Shown here: piece by piece, positions 26,722 through 38,117 of the stretch
Numbering within the stretch: position 1 is the first letter of the stretch
Layout of the letters: each line of letters begins with the position of its first letter
Assembly: GCF_901905185.1 (NCBI RefSeq)
Contig: NZ_CABFMQ020000079.1
Location: 1-64,000 of the forward strand
DNA from: Methylocella tundrae
GTDB lineage: Bacteria > Pseudomonadota > Alphaproteobacteria > Rhizobiales > Beijerinckiaceae
DNA: 64,000 nt
Direction: 5' to 3'
Notes under the pieces: generated by a model
What the model was told of the DNA's origin: nothing
The model's input: only the letters and a program-made list of their open reading frames with translations
Database searches by the model: none
Position numbers and translations under genes: made by a program

Positions 26722-27285
26722 ATGAATGCTTTGACAAACACTCCAGTCGCTCCTCTTTCGCCCTATTCCTCGGCGATCGGCAAATCGAACATCGAGACGC
26801 ATACGCTCTCCGTGCTCGTCGACAACGAGCCGGGCGTGCTCGCCCGCGTCGTCGGCCTCTTCTCCGGCCGCGGCTACAATATCGAGAGTCTGACCGTCGC
26901 CGAGGTGGTGCAGTCGGAGCATTTGTCGCGCATCACAATCGTGACGTCCGGAACGCCGGTTGCGATCGAGCAGATCGGCCATCAGCTGGAGCGGCTGGTG
27001 CCGATCCACAAGGTCACCGACCTCACCTTGCGCGGCGGCTCCGTCGAGCGCGAGCTGGCGATGATCAAGGTCGCCGGCAAGGGCGCCGACCGCGAGGAGG
27101 CGCTGCGCCTCGCCGACGCGTTCCGCGCCCGCGTGGTCGACGCCTCGATCGAGAGTTTTGTGTTCGAGCTGACGGGCGCCGTCGACAAGATCAATCAGTT
27201 CATCGAGCTGATGCGGCCGATCGGTCTCGTCGAAGTGTCCCGCACCGGCGTCGCCGCGATCTCGCGCGGCCCGCAGCCGATGTGA
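26722..27285 (+). CDS. ilvN: Acetolactate synthase small (regulatory) subunit
   Basis: A 187-residue regulatory subunit. The ACT domain begins THTLSVLVDNEPGVLARVVGLFSGRGYNIESLTV, which binds valine for feedback inhibition. The second half is the C-terminal ACT-like domain that stimulates the catalytic subunit. It starts 5 bp after ilvB with GGCG before the ATG, so the two are co-translated. The length is that of the long form found in alphaproteobacteria, usually named ilvN or ilvH. Confidence 0.95.
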   Translation: MNALTNTPVAPLSPYSSAIGKSNIETHTLSVLVDNEPGVLARVVGLFSGRGYNIESLTVAEVVQSEHLSRITIVTSGTPVAIEQIGHQLERLVPIHKVTDLTLRGGSVERELAMIKVAGKGADREEALRLADAFRARVVDASIESFVFELTGAVDKINQFIELMRPIGLVEVSRTGVAAISRGPQPM

Positions 27286-27298
27286 AAGCTCGGAATGA

Positions 27299-28411
<1,113 letters not shown>

Positions 28412-28705
28412 GCCCATATCGTTGAGGCGCGCAGGCGGCGTGGTCGATCACGCGCCGCCGGCGCCGGCAAGAATTCACCGCCTCCGGGCGGGGGCGGCTT
28501 TCGCCGAGCTGGCGGGCCTTGATGTTCCGTCAAGGCGCCGCGGGGCTCATGGGCGCGGCAGCGATCGAATGAGATGTCCGCTGATCGGCTGGTCATCCGG
28601 GTGTCCGAGGATCGGCGATTGCATTTGCCCGAATCGCGCGCCCCGCGTGTGGCTCCCGCCATTGGGTTGAAAATACGCAGGTTCGCTTGATCTGCGGCGG
28701 GAAAG
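28412..28705. other. Convergent intergenic region ilvC / luxR-type gene
   Basis: No gene seen in 294 bp between two genes that converge. An imperfect GC-rich hairpin (GGCGGCGTG against CACGCGCCGCC, about 28434-28462) lies just after ilvC and may aid termination, but there is no T run. Confidence 0.4.
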
Positions 28706-29788
28706 TCAGAGCGAGTGGAAAACCGGCGTGAACTTCTTGACGAGCGCGCGTTCCGAGACGACATCCGCCTTGCGGTAAATGCGAAGCCTGCAATTCTTGA
28801 TCGTTCCCTTGCTGATCTCCAGTTTCTGAGCGATCTGGCCGGTATTTTGGCCTCTCATGATCAAGGTCAAAATCTCGCGCTCGCGTGGCGTGAAGATGTG
28901 CAAAATACTGGCGATCCGGCTGATATAGTCGGGCTCGTCGCGGGGCGATGACTGCGGTTCGAGGACGAACATTCTCCCTCCCGGCGCCAGTGGGAAATCC
29001 CTGTCGAATACTTCCGACTTAAGAACAAAGTCCTTCAGGAGACGCGTCTGAGGGCTCGAACCGGCGAACAGCGTGGCGACCGTCGACATGATGGATGCGT
29101 CCGAGGCGACCGCCTGATTCCAGGATTCATTGGAATACACCTCGACGCCGAAGCGATCCTGAATCAATGTGGGCCGCTTTATGAAGCCCTTTATTTCGGT
29201 ATCGTTCGTGTGCCGAAGATCGTTGAACAGCCATCCGAGATGAGCCCGATGATATCCTTCGAGGGCCGGAAATATCAGCTGGGCGCGCTGCACGTCGGCC
29301 TTTGAAAAATGACCCTTTTCGCGCTCAAGGAAAAGGCCAAAGCAGCAATGTCCAACAGTCGAGAAGAACATTCCCATCTCGTCAGACACATTTGCCGCCG
29401 CCTGGAATATTCTGCTATAGATTATCGATTCCGCGCTTGAATTTTTCAGTTCTGAGAGCGTCAAAACTCCGGGGCTGCCATTGCTTTTCCAATACTGTGA
29501 AAATGGATCGACGCCGGAGCATTGTTCATTATAGACATCGACGATCTCATCGGAGACATTATGGGTATATATAACATCAGGCGGCGCAACTCGTGAATAA
29601 CGGATGATCCAGCTCGATTCATGTCGAATGCTGGCCCCAAATAGATCTATCAGTTCTCGATGAAATCCGTCCGTCCCGATCGATCTCGCGACCCCGCCAA
29701 GCCGCCGAAACCATTCTTCGTCATCGAAGCGAAGCAACGGCGATTTCTCAACATGACTGCTCATCGCGTATTCCGCCGATTGCGACAT
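28706..29788 (-). CDS. LuxR-family transcriptional regulator beside the methylated-amine cluster
   Basis: About 360 residues. The C-terminus is a LuxR/GerE helix-turn-helix (FTPREREILTLIMRGQNTGQIAQKLEISKGTIKNC). The N-terminal 270 residues form an uncharacterised sensory region, neither a response-regulator receiver nor a clear autoinducer domain. Its cysteine pair HCCFG and the SGVDPFSQYW phrase resemble other orphan LuxR regulators. ATGs at 29788 and 29764 are both possible. It is divergent from the permease that opens the trimethylamine cluster, about 950 bp away, so it is a candidate regulator of amine use. That link is inferred from position alone. Confidence 0.75.
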   Translation of the reverse strand: MSQSAEYAMSSHVEKSPLLRFDDEEWFRRLGGVARSIGTDGFHRELIDLFGASIRHESSWIIRYSRVAPPDVIYTHNVSDEIVDVYNEQCSGVDPFSQYWKSNGSPGVLTLSELKNSSAESIIYSRIFQAAANVSDEMGMFFSTVGHCCFGLFLEREKGHFSKADVQRAQLIFPALEGYHRAHLGWLFNDLRHTNDTEIKGFIKRPTLIQDRFGVEVYSNESWNQAVASDASIMSTVATLFAGSSPQTRLLKDFVLKSEVFDRDFPLAPGGRMFVLEPQSSPRDEPDYISRIASILHIFTPREREILTLIMRGQNTGQIAQKLEISKGTIKNCRLRIYRKADVVSERALVKKFTPVFHSL

Positions 29789-30335
29789 GCGTCCAATCCA
29801 TAGAATGAGATAGAGCTTGCCGGGACAAAAGCCAAAACGCAAAGGATTTGCAACGGCGTCCGGATCTTGAGCCTACAAAGCTCGTCACCCGCGCCGGGGA
29901 CACTAAAAACACAAGCCTTTTGTGACGCTCCTTCGCCGCCGTGCCGCGACGGCGGCGTCTTCAACGGCGGTCTGCCGCGTCCGCGTCTATCAGCCAGCGG
30001 ATCAGTCGCCAAGCAAAGCGCATGCCCGGTGCGGACTGCCTGAGTTCCAGACTGGCTCCCTCGCTTGTCGTCGCTCGATCGGCGCGATCCCATCTGCGCG
30101 CGGGGATGGGGGATGAAGGATGAGGAGACGGCGCCCATCACTATCTGCCGGCTTCGATAGTGCCAATCGGCACCATTGCGCCGATGCACCGAGGCGAATT
30201 AAACAGGACCATAATCAAGACGTCTGGAGGGACGATCCAAGAGTATAAAAGCGGGCGATGGCGACAGGCCGCCACCGGAAGCTGGCGCTTGAGCCACGAG
30301 CTTCTGTCAATTGCTTATTTTCCGCTGTGCTGCCG

Positions 30336-30366
30336 TGGATAAATCAAGTCAAGCTTGTTTTATCCA
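30336..30366. promoter_or_regulatory. Inverted repeat in the amine-cluster upstream region
   Basis: TGGATAAA (30336-30343) and TTTATCCA (30359-30366) form a perfect 8-bp dyad with 15 nt between. The arms lie about two helical turns apart, suiting a dimeric regulator. It could instead fold in RNA. The nearby LuxR-type protein is a possible ligand. Confidence 0.4.
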
Positions 30367-30632
30367 TGTCTCATATAGCGCATACACACTCTCTAACAAT
30401 CGCACGCTTCTGTTGCAGTGAATAATCGTGTCGCGATACGGCGATCACGCTACTGCTCTCCTATGTATCCAGCTACGCCATGTCGTAGCGTTGGCAGCGT
30501 TATACGCTTGCCCGTCAGATAACACCTCCTGTCACCACCTCTCTATGGCTTTCATGTCTTTGCTCAGTTGATAGGCGATGGCACTGCATTATAGGCATAC
30601 TGCTCAAAGTGGTTTCTTATGAAGAAAATATT

Positions 30633-30661
30633 TTGACATTCAGTTTAACCGCTGTCTAAAT
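30633..30661 (+). promoter_or_regulatory. Candidate promoter of the amine-use genes
   Basis: TTGACA (30633-30638) is a consensus -35. At 16-17 bp lies TCTAAA/CTAAAT, a partial -10 match. The weak -10 would fit a promoter that needs an activator. The permease start codon lies 77 bp downstream. Confidence 0.4.
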
Positions 30662-30737
30662 CGAGCGTCGCCGAACCTGTGCTCTTAGGCCGCAGCTCTA
30701 CGCCGACAAGAATCGAAATCGCGAAGGAGGAGAGGGA

Positions 30738-32456
30738 ATGACAAGCATCGTCGAGACGTCACTCGGCAGCGAGGCTGAAGGAAAGCTTCACCGATCTATC
30801 AACTGGACCGGCGCCTTCTGGGTAGCGAGCGGCGTCCCGGCCCTCGTCCTCTTCTCCATTGGCGGCATCGCCGGAACGACCGGGAAGCTCGCCTTTCTCA
30901 TATGGACGGTTTCGATCGTCCTCGGCTTCCTTCAGTCATTTACCTATGCGGAAATAGCGGGCCTGTTCCCGAACAAATCCGGCGGCGCCTCGATCTACGG
31001 CGCTGCGGCATGGGTCCGCTACTCGAAATTGGTCGCTCCGCTCTCCGTGTGGTGCAACTGGTTCGCCTGGAGCCCTGTGCTCTCTCTTGGTTGCTCAATT
31101 GCCGCGGCCTACATCTTGAACGCGCTTGCTCCCGTCCCGCTGGCAAGTGGACCGGAAGTCGCGCAATGGCTCGCAACGCATGGCGCGAGCATCTCCGGGT
31201 CCGACGCCGACAAGGCTGCGGCGGCGGTTGCGGCGCTGACGCCGGATATTCGCAACTGGACGGCGTTCACGCACTCAATCGGCCCGGTCAGCTTCTCGTT
31301 CAATGCGGCGTTCTTTGTCGGCGCCGTCTTGATGTTGATGGTTTTCGCGATTCAGCACCGCGGCATTCTCGGCACGGCGAATGTCCAGAAATGGATTGGC
31401 CTGACTGTCATCATACCAATGGTCGTCGTCGGTGTGGTTCCGCTTCTTACCGGCAAAGTGGACTGGAGTAACTTCTCTCCGCTCGTTCCACTCGCGGCCG
31501 CCTCGGCGCCAGAACCAGGAAGCTGGAACATACCGGGTTGGACTCTCGCCCTCGGAGGCATGTTCATCGCCGCGTGGTCGACCTATGGATTTGAAACGGC
31601 TGTCTGCTACACGAGCGAATTCCGCGACCCTTCGAAGGATACATTCAAAGCGATCTTTTATTCCGGCCTTCTTTGCATGGCCCTGTTCATCCTGGTGCCG
31701 TTCACATTCCAGGGCGTACTCGGCCTAAACGGAATGCTCGATCCGGCGATCGTCGACGGCTCCGGCGTCGCCCAGGCCATGGCGCATATGGTCGGCGGCG
31801 GCAAATTTGTCGAAAGCATCCTTGTGATGCTGATGATACTGGCTCTCATCCTCTCAATCATGACCGCGATGGCCGGATCGTCGCGCACACTCTATCAGGG
31901 ATCGGTCGATGGCTGGCTGCCCCGCTACCTCAGCCATGTCAACGAGCATGGCGCGCCGACGCGCGCGATGTGGACCGATCTGACCTTCAATTTGATCCTC
32001 CTCGCCATCGCCTGCGCCGACGCCACGAGCTTCTTCTTCATCCTCGCGGTGTCGAACTGCGGCTACATCATCTTCAACTTCCTCAATCTCAATTCCGGCT
32101 GGATCCACCGGATCGATTCGGGGCATGTTCCGCGCCCATACAAAGCGCCCTCCTGGATCATCGGGCTCGGCGCGGTCTTCGCCTTCGTCAACGTCATCTT
32201 CATGGGCGCCGGCGCAAAAGTCTGGAATCCGGTGGCGCTATGGGCCGGCCTCTGCACGGCGGCGCTCATCATCCCCGTTTTTCTCTACCGGCACTATGTC
32301 CAGGACGGCGGCAAGTTCCCGCACGAGACCTTTGAGGATCTTCAAATCGGCGACGGAAAAACGATTGTGACGAAGAAGGCCGGCTTTCTTCCCTATTTGA
32401 CGCTGATCGCCGGCGTCGTCGTCTTGCTTGCCGCCAACTGGTTCTTCCAGCTCTAA
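30738..32456 (+). CDS. APC-superfamily permease, putative methylated-amine transporter
   Basis: A 572-residue integral membrane protein with about twelve hydrophobic helices, of the amino acid-polyamine-organocation superfamily. The first helix region INWTGAFWVASGVPALVLFSIGGIAGTTGK carries the glycine-rich unwound segment typical of the fold. GGAGGAGAGGGA precedes the ATG, an unusually strong ribosome site. It is the first gene of the cluster that oxidises trimethylamine, so uptake of trimethylamine, TMAO or another methylated amine is likely. The exact substrate is inferred from context, and a role in amino-acid transport cannot be excluded. Confidence 0.82.
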   Translation: MTSIVETSLGSEAEGKLHRSINWTGAFWVASGVPALVLFSIGGIAGTTGKLAFLIWTVSIVLGFLQSFTYAEIAGLFPNKSGGASIYGAAAWVRYSKLVAPLSVWCNWFAWSPVLSLGCSIAAAYILNALAPVPLASGPEVAQWLATHGASISGSDADKAAAAVAALTPDIRNWTAFTHSIGPVSFSFNAAFFVGAVLMLMVFAIQHRGILGTANVQKWIGLTVIIPMVVVGVVPLLTGKVDWSNFSPLVPLAAASAPEPGSWNIPGWTLALGGMFIAAWSTYGFETAVCYTSEFRDPSKDTFKAIFYSGLLCMALFILVPFTFQGVLGLNGMLDPAIVDGSGVAQAMAHMVGGGKFVESILVMLMILALILSIMTAMAGSSRTLYQGSVDGWLPRYLSHVNEHGAPTRAMWTDLTFNLILLAIACADATSFFFILAVSNCGYIIFNFLNLNSGWIHRIDSGHVPRPYKAPSWIIGLGAVFAFVNVIFMGAGAKVWNPVALWAGLCTAALIIPVFLYRHYVQDGGKFPHETFEDLQIGDGKTIVTKKAGFLPYLTLIAGVVVLLAANWFFQL

Positions 32457-32547
32457 ACCTTCCGCGCCCGGATCGTTCCGGTGCGGGCGCGGCTCTCTCA
32501 AAAACACGCTTCCAACTTCAATGGAATGCATCAAGGGACGCTCTTCG

Positions 32548-33684
32548 ATGAACACCCATGTCTATTCCCGCCAATCCGTGTTGAATGAACGCCACCGGCA
32601 ACTCGGGACCAAATTCGAGTCGTCATGGAACGACATGCCCATCCCGCAGCTCTACGCTACAGATCCTTACGTTGAGACGACAACCGTGCGAACCAGCGCA
32701 GGCCTGTTCGATGTGACGGCCCTGCGCCTCATCGACGTGTCCGGGAGGGACGCGCTCAGCGCGCTGAACGAGATGCTTACCTCCGACATCACCAAAATTA
32801 AGCCGGGCACATCGGCGATCAGCAATATCGTCGACGATAACGGCTCTTTGATCGACGATGTTCTGATTTATTGCGACGGTCCGGGCGCCTATCGGATTTC
32901 GCACGGCGGCGGCGCACTCGAGGATGTTCTGCCGAGCATCGCCGCTGGGCGGGAAGTGCATTTCCGCAAAGACAACGATACGCATATTCTGTCGCTTCAA
33001 GGACCGAAGGCGCTCGACATTCTTGCGCCGCATACACCCTCGAACCTCGCCGACCTGCGCTATTTCGAACACCGGAAAACCACTTTGTTTGGCCGCGACG
33101 TTTCGATCGCGCGGGGTGGCTATTCGGGTGAGCGCGGTTATGAAGTCTTCTGCAGGGCCGCAGACGCCGTCTTCATCTGGGACTCGATTCTCGACGCCGG
33201 AAAGCCTTTCGGCGCGATGGCCGTCTCCTGGGCCTGTCTTGACATCGTGCGTGTCGAGGGCGGCCTTTTGTTCTTCCCTTATGACATGCCGGAGGGCGAC
33301 ACCACGCCATGGGAAGTCGGCGTCGACTGGACGGTTGATCTGGACAAGCCTTCGTTCCGCGGCAAGGACGCTCTCTCGCGCCGGCGCGGACAGAAGCGCG
33401 TTGCGCAAGTTGGAATCGAGATCGATCATCACGAGGCCATCGAGCCCGGCGCACAGATCTTCAAGGGCGGCAAGCAGACCGGCGTCGTCAACAGTAGCAC
33501 ATACAGCCAGCATCTGATGCGTTCGATCGCCCTGGCCCATGTTGAGCCGGCGCACAAAGCGTTCGGGACGGAGCTCGAGATCCGGAGCGACGCCGGAATC
33601 TTCAAAGCACGCGTGGTCAAAACGCCCTTCTACGATCCGCTTCGTCTTCGCACCCATCCCTTGAGCGAGCGGTCTCCACGCTGA
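32548..33684 (+). CDS. GcvT-like aminomethyltransferase of the methylated-amine cluster
   Basis: A 378-residue stand-alone protein of the folate-dependent GcvT/DmdA/dimethylglycine-oxidase C-terminal family. Typical features are TTVRTSAGLFDVTALRLIDVSGRDAL near the N-terminus and ARGGYSGERGYEVFC, related to the YTGExGYE motif. Such proteins bind tetrahydrofolate and move C1 units from amines or sulfonium compounds. I start at the ATG at 32548 because AAGGGA is upstream and earlier codons lack similarity. It lies between the permease and tmm. It may capture the formaldehyde released by Tdm or Dmm as methylene-tetrahydrofolate, but this is inference. Confidence 0.8.
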   Translation: MNTHVYSRQSVLNERHRQLGTKFESSWNDMPIPQLYATDPYVETTTVRTSAGLFDVTALRLIDVSGRDALSALNEMLTSDITKIKPGTSAISNIVDDNGSLIDDVLIYCDGPGAYRISHGGGALEDVLPSIAAGREVHFRKDNDTHILSLQGPKALDILAPHTPSNLADLRYFEHRKTTLFGRDVSIARGGYSGERGYEVFCRAADAVFIWDSILDAGKPFGAMAVSWACLDIVRVEGGLLFFPYDMPEGDTTPWEVGVDWTVDLDKPSFRGKDALSRRRGQKRVAQVGIEIDHHEAIEPGAQIFKGGKQTGVVNSSTYSQHLMRSIALAHVEPAHKAFGTELEIRSDAGIFKARVVKTPFYDPLRLRTHPLSERSPR

Positions 33685-33726
33685 ACCGGTTCGCCAACGT
33701 CTCCGATCAACCACAGTTTTGAATAA

Positions 33727-35094
<1,368 letters not shown>

Positions 35095-35153
35095 GCGGCG
35101 GCCGCTTCAGATCGAACGCAGTGTGAACCGCCGCCAATGAACAGGGCGTAACA

Positions 35154-37460
35154 ATGAACCTCGAAGTAACGCGCTCGCTTGACGTCTCGGCTAAAGGGTT
35201 GCGGCCGCGATCGCGGCTGCTTTGCGCAGAGGGCGGCGGCGCAGCCGCCTTCGTCCTCCGCGCTGGCGACGAGGCGACGATCATCGATCCCGAAGGCCGT
35301 CAGATCGGTCAACTTTTTGTCGCCTCGGATCGGCCGGTGCTGAGCAACCTCTTGGCTGATGCTGCGACGTTGACCTTCGCCGCTGATGAATGCGTCACCG
35401 CCTGTGGCGCCGACGCCGAACTCGCCCGCGCCTTTTTAGCGGCGCGAGCGGATGCGGAGCTGCTGGAAACGACGTTGTTGTTCGGCCGTGAAAGCGTGGC
35501 CGGCGCAAGCGTCCGCTTCAAGGCGCCGGCCGACATGCGCTGCCTCCTTGCGGCTCCGGGCGACCGCATGCGGCCGGACGAGCAAGACGCGCCGACCGAG
35601 CTGCGGATCAATATCCAGTCGCCGCACGACCGTGCCGCCGCGCTTCCACCCCCCCTCGCAACGCCAAGGCTTGATCTGCGCGTGAAGGCCGCGACGGCCA
35701 GCGCCTATCGCGTCGCGGCTGGCGAATATATTCAGATCATCGACGTCGAGGGACGTCAATGTTCTGACTTTCTCGCCTTCGACTCCAAGGCTCTCGCAGA
35801 CGGGCGCGAACTCGCCATTGATCCAACGACGACGCGCACGCTGATGGGCTCCGCTACGCCTGGGCCTGGTCTCTATGCGAAATATTTTGATCAGGACATG
35901 GGGCCACTGGTCGAAGTCGTGCGCGACACTGTGGGCAGACACGACACCTTCATGCTGGCCTGCAATTCAAAATATTACGACGATATGGGCTATCCAGGGC
36001 ATGCCAACTGCACTGATAATTTCAATGCGGCGCTCACGGCTTTTGGCGTCAGGCCCCGCCGCGGATGGCCGGCCGTTAATTTTTTCTACAACACATTCGT
36101 TTCCCACGACAACAGCATCGGCATGGACGAACCCTGGTCGCGGCCGGGCGACTACGTGCTACTTCGCGCTCTCACCGATCTCGTCTGCGCCTCATCCTCC
36201 TGCGCCGATGACATTGACCCCGCCAACGGCTGGGCGCCGACCGACATCCACGTCCGGGTCTATGACGCCGCCTCCAACTTTTCCAAAGGGATAGCACACC
36301 GCATGACACCCGATGCGCCGCCGAAACTGACGCGCGAGTCCGGCTTTCATTCAAGAACCTCGGCGCTGACGCGCGGTTTCATCGAATACCGCGGCTTCTG
36401 GATGCCGCAATGCTTTGCCGCCGCCGGACCTGTTGCGGAATATTGGGCTTGCCGCGAGCGCGCGGCCTTGATGGATCTCTCCGCGTTGCGCAAATTCGAG
36501 ATCACCGGCCCCGACGCCGAAGCCCTGCTTCAGAGCGCCGTCACGCGCAACATCCGCAAGCTCGCGGTCGGCCAGATCGTCTATACCGCTCTTTGCTACG
36601 AGCATGGCGGCATGATCGACGATGGCACAGTCTTCCGCCTGGGCGAGAATAATTTCCGCCTCGTCTGCGGCGACGATTATTGCGGCGTCTGGCTGCGTCA
36701 GCTGGCTGCGGAGCAAGGGCTGCGGGCGTGGGTGAAGTCGTCGACGGATCAACTCCATAACGTCGCCCTGCAAGGGCCAAGATCCCGCGACATTCTACGG
36801 GAAGTTCTGGCGACGCCGCCGCGTCAGCCTTCAATTGACGAACTCAAGTGGTTCCGTTTCACCATCGGCAAGATAGCGAACGCTCCGGTGCTCGTGTCCC
36901 GCACAGGCTATACGGGCGAACTTGGCTATGAGATCTGGTGCCATCCCGATTCCGGCCCAAAGGTGTGGGACGCCATCGTTGCGGCCGGCGAACCCTATGG
37001 ACTCGCGCCGTTCGGCTTCGCCGCGCTCGATATGGTGCGCATCGAGGCCGGTCTGATCTTCGCCCATTTCGAATTCTGCGATCAGACCGATCCGTTTGAA
37101 GCGGGCATTGGCTTTTCGGTCCCGGCGGAGAAGCTGGAGTCCTATGTCGGCTCCGAAGCGCTCGCCCGGCGCCGCGCGCACCCGGTCCGTCAACTCGTCG
37201 GTCTCGACATCGCGGGGAATGAACACGTCGGCCACGGCGATCCAGTTCATGTGGGACGCGCCCAGGTCGGCATCGTCACAAGCGCGACGCGCTCGCCGAA
37301 GCTTGCCAAGACGATCGCGCTGGCGCGGTTGGATATGGCGTACACGGCGATCGGAACACCTGTCGAAATCGGCAAGCTGGACGGACAACAGAAGCGGCTG
37401 AAGGCGACAGTCACTCGTTTCCCCCATTACGATCCCGATAAATCCCGGGTGAGGGCTTAA
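35154..37460 (+). CDS. tdm: Trimethylamine N-oxide demethylase (TMAO aldolase)
   Basis: A 768-residue two-domain enzyme converting TMAO to dimethylamine and formaldehyde. The N-terminal half is the DUF1989 domain, with YIQIIDVEGRQCSDFLAFD and YYDDMGYPGHANCTDNFN contributing conserved cysteines for zinc. The C-terminal half (from about residue 400) is a GcvT-like folate-binding domain with SRTGYTGELGYEIW. This fusion is specific to Tdm. An extra DUF1989-like segment precedes the catalytic one (GDEATIIDPEGRQIGQLF). The tetrahydrofolate domain could trap the released formaldehyde. It follows tmm by 59 bp and precedes the dimethylamine monooxygenase genes. Confidence 0.93.
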   Translation: MNLEVTRSLDVSAKGLRPRSRLLCAEGGGAAAFVLRAGDEATIIDPEGRQIGQLFVASDRPVLSNLLADAATLTFAADECVTACGADAELARAFLAARADAELLETTLLFGRESVAGASVRFKAPADMRCLLAAPGDRMRPDEQDAPTELRINIQSPHDRAAALPPPLATPRLDLRVKAATASAYRVAAGEYIQIIDVEGRQCSDFLAFDSKALADGRELAIDPTTTRTLMGSATPGPGLYAKYFDQDMGPLVEVVRDTVGRHDTFMLACNSKYYDDMGYPGHANCTDNFNAALTAFGVRPRRGWPAVNFFYNTFVSHDNSIGMDEPWSRPGDYVLLRALTDLVCASSSCADDIDPANGWAPTDIHVRVYDAASNFSKGIAHRMTPDAPPKLTRESGFHSRTSALTRGFIEYRGFWMPQCFAAAGPVAEYWACRERAALMDLSALRKFEITGPDAEALLQSAVTRNIRKLAVGQIVYTALCYEHGGMIDDGTVFRLGENNFRLVCGDDYCGVWLRQLAAEQGLRAWVKSSTDQLHNVALQGPRSRDILREVLATPPRQPSIDELKWFRFTIGKIANAPVLVSRTGYTGELGYEIWCHPDSGPKVWDAIVAAGEPYGLAPFGFAALDMVRIEAGLIFAHFEFCDQTDPFEAGIGFSVPAEKLESYVGSEALARRRAHPVRQLVGLDIAGNEHVGHGDPVHVGRAQVGIVTSATRSPKLAKTIALARLDMAYTAIGTPVEIGKLDGQQKRLKATVTRFPHYDPDKSRVRA

Positions 37461-37529
37461 ATGCGCCGCTGAGGTGGATTGCGGCTGTTTTGGTTTGTCG
37501 CCATTGGCGCGATGGTCAAGGAGTTTGAA

Positions 37530-38117
37530 GTGCTTGTTTCCGGCATAGTCAGTCGGCCTGTATATGAGGCCTTGGCGATCGATCCGACTGGACGAAGTCA
37601 TCTTATCGCGGCCGATCACGCGATGGCGCCAGGCGCCGAATTGCTGGCGTCCTTGCCCGGCAATGCGAGAGTCGAGTTCTGGTCCGCGCTCGGCGACAGC
37701 AGGATCGCCCAATCTCCGCTGCCCGAGCTAAACGCAATCTCGCGTAGCTTCCGATCGACGACGCAGTTGCTCGATGCGCTCCCCCATCGTCTGGCGCGCG
37801 AACGGATGGGCTTTCGCCTGTATGCGGTCGGGCTCGAAGCCTTTGTCTGGGACGTCGCGAAGCTTGCGCGCTCCTTGGGCATGGACGATGGCGAATATCA
37901 CTTGACCCACGCCGGATCGGAACGGCGGCGCGTCTATTGCGTCCACTGCCGCGCTTTCACCGAAAACGTCGCGACCAATATTGTCGCCTGCAGCGGCTGT
38001 GGCGCGCATCTGCTCGTTCGCGATCATTTTTCGCGGCGGCTCGCGGCCTTCATGGGGGTGCAGGTTGACGCCGAATCCCCCGGCGAGCTCCCTTCAATTG
38101 AAGAGGCATTTCCATGA
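37530..38117 (+). CDS. dmmA: Dimethylamine monooxygenase small zinc-ribbon subunit (DmmA-like)
   Basis: A 195-residue protein of the DmmA-like family, a component of the haem-dependent dimethylamine monooxygenase. The C-terminal part carries a zinc ribbon, CVHC then CSGC (YCVHCRAF and VACSGCGAHL). I favour the GTG at 37530 because AAGGAG lies 6 nt upstream; an ATG at 37512 would add six residues and has no ribosome site. The stop overlaps the reductase start (ATGA), so the two are coupled. Subunit lettering for this enzyme differs between papers, so the symbol is provisional. Confidence 0.8.
   Translation: MLVSGIVSRPVYEALAIDPTGRSHLIAADHAMAPGAELLASLPGNARVEFWSALGDSRIAQSPLPELNAISRSFRSTTQLLDALPHRLARERMGFRLYAVGLEAFVWDVAKLARSLGMDDGEYHLTHAGSERRRVYCVHCRAFTENVATNIVACSGCGAHLLVRDHFSRRLAAFMGVQVDAESPGELPSIEEAFP

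Larger units (their letters stand above)
29789..30737. other. Long regulatory intergenic region before the methylated-amine cluster
   Basis: No protein gene is convincing in about 950 bp between divergent genes, and the right half is unusually AT-rich. It holds a dyad TGGATAAA/TTTATCCA (30336-30366), a small palindrome GTGCC-AATC-GGCAC (about 30160-30175) and a promoter candidate at 30633-30661. The length suggests complex control or a small RNA, neither of which I can prove. Confidence 0.45.
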
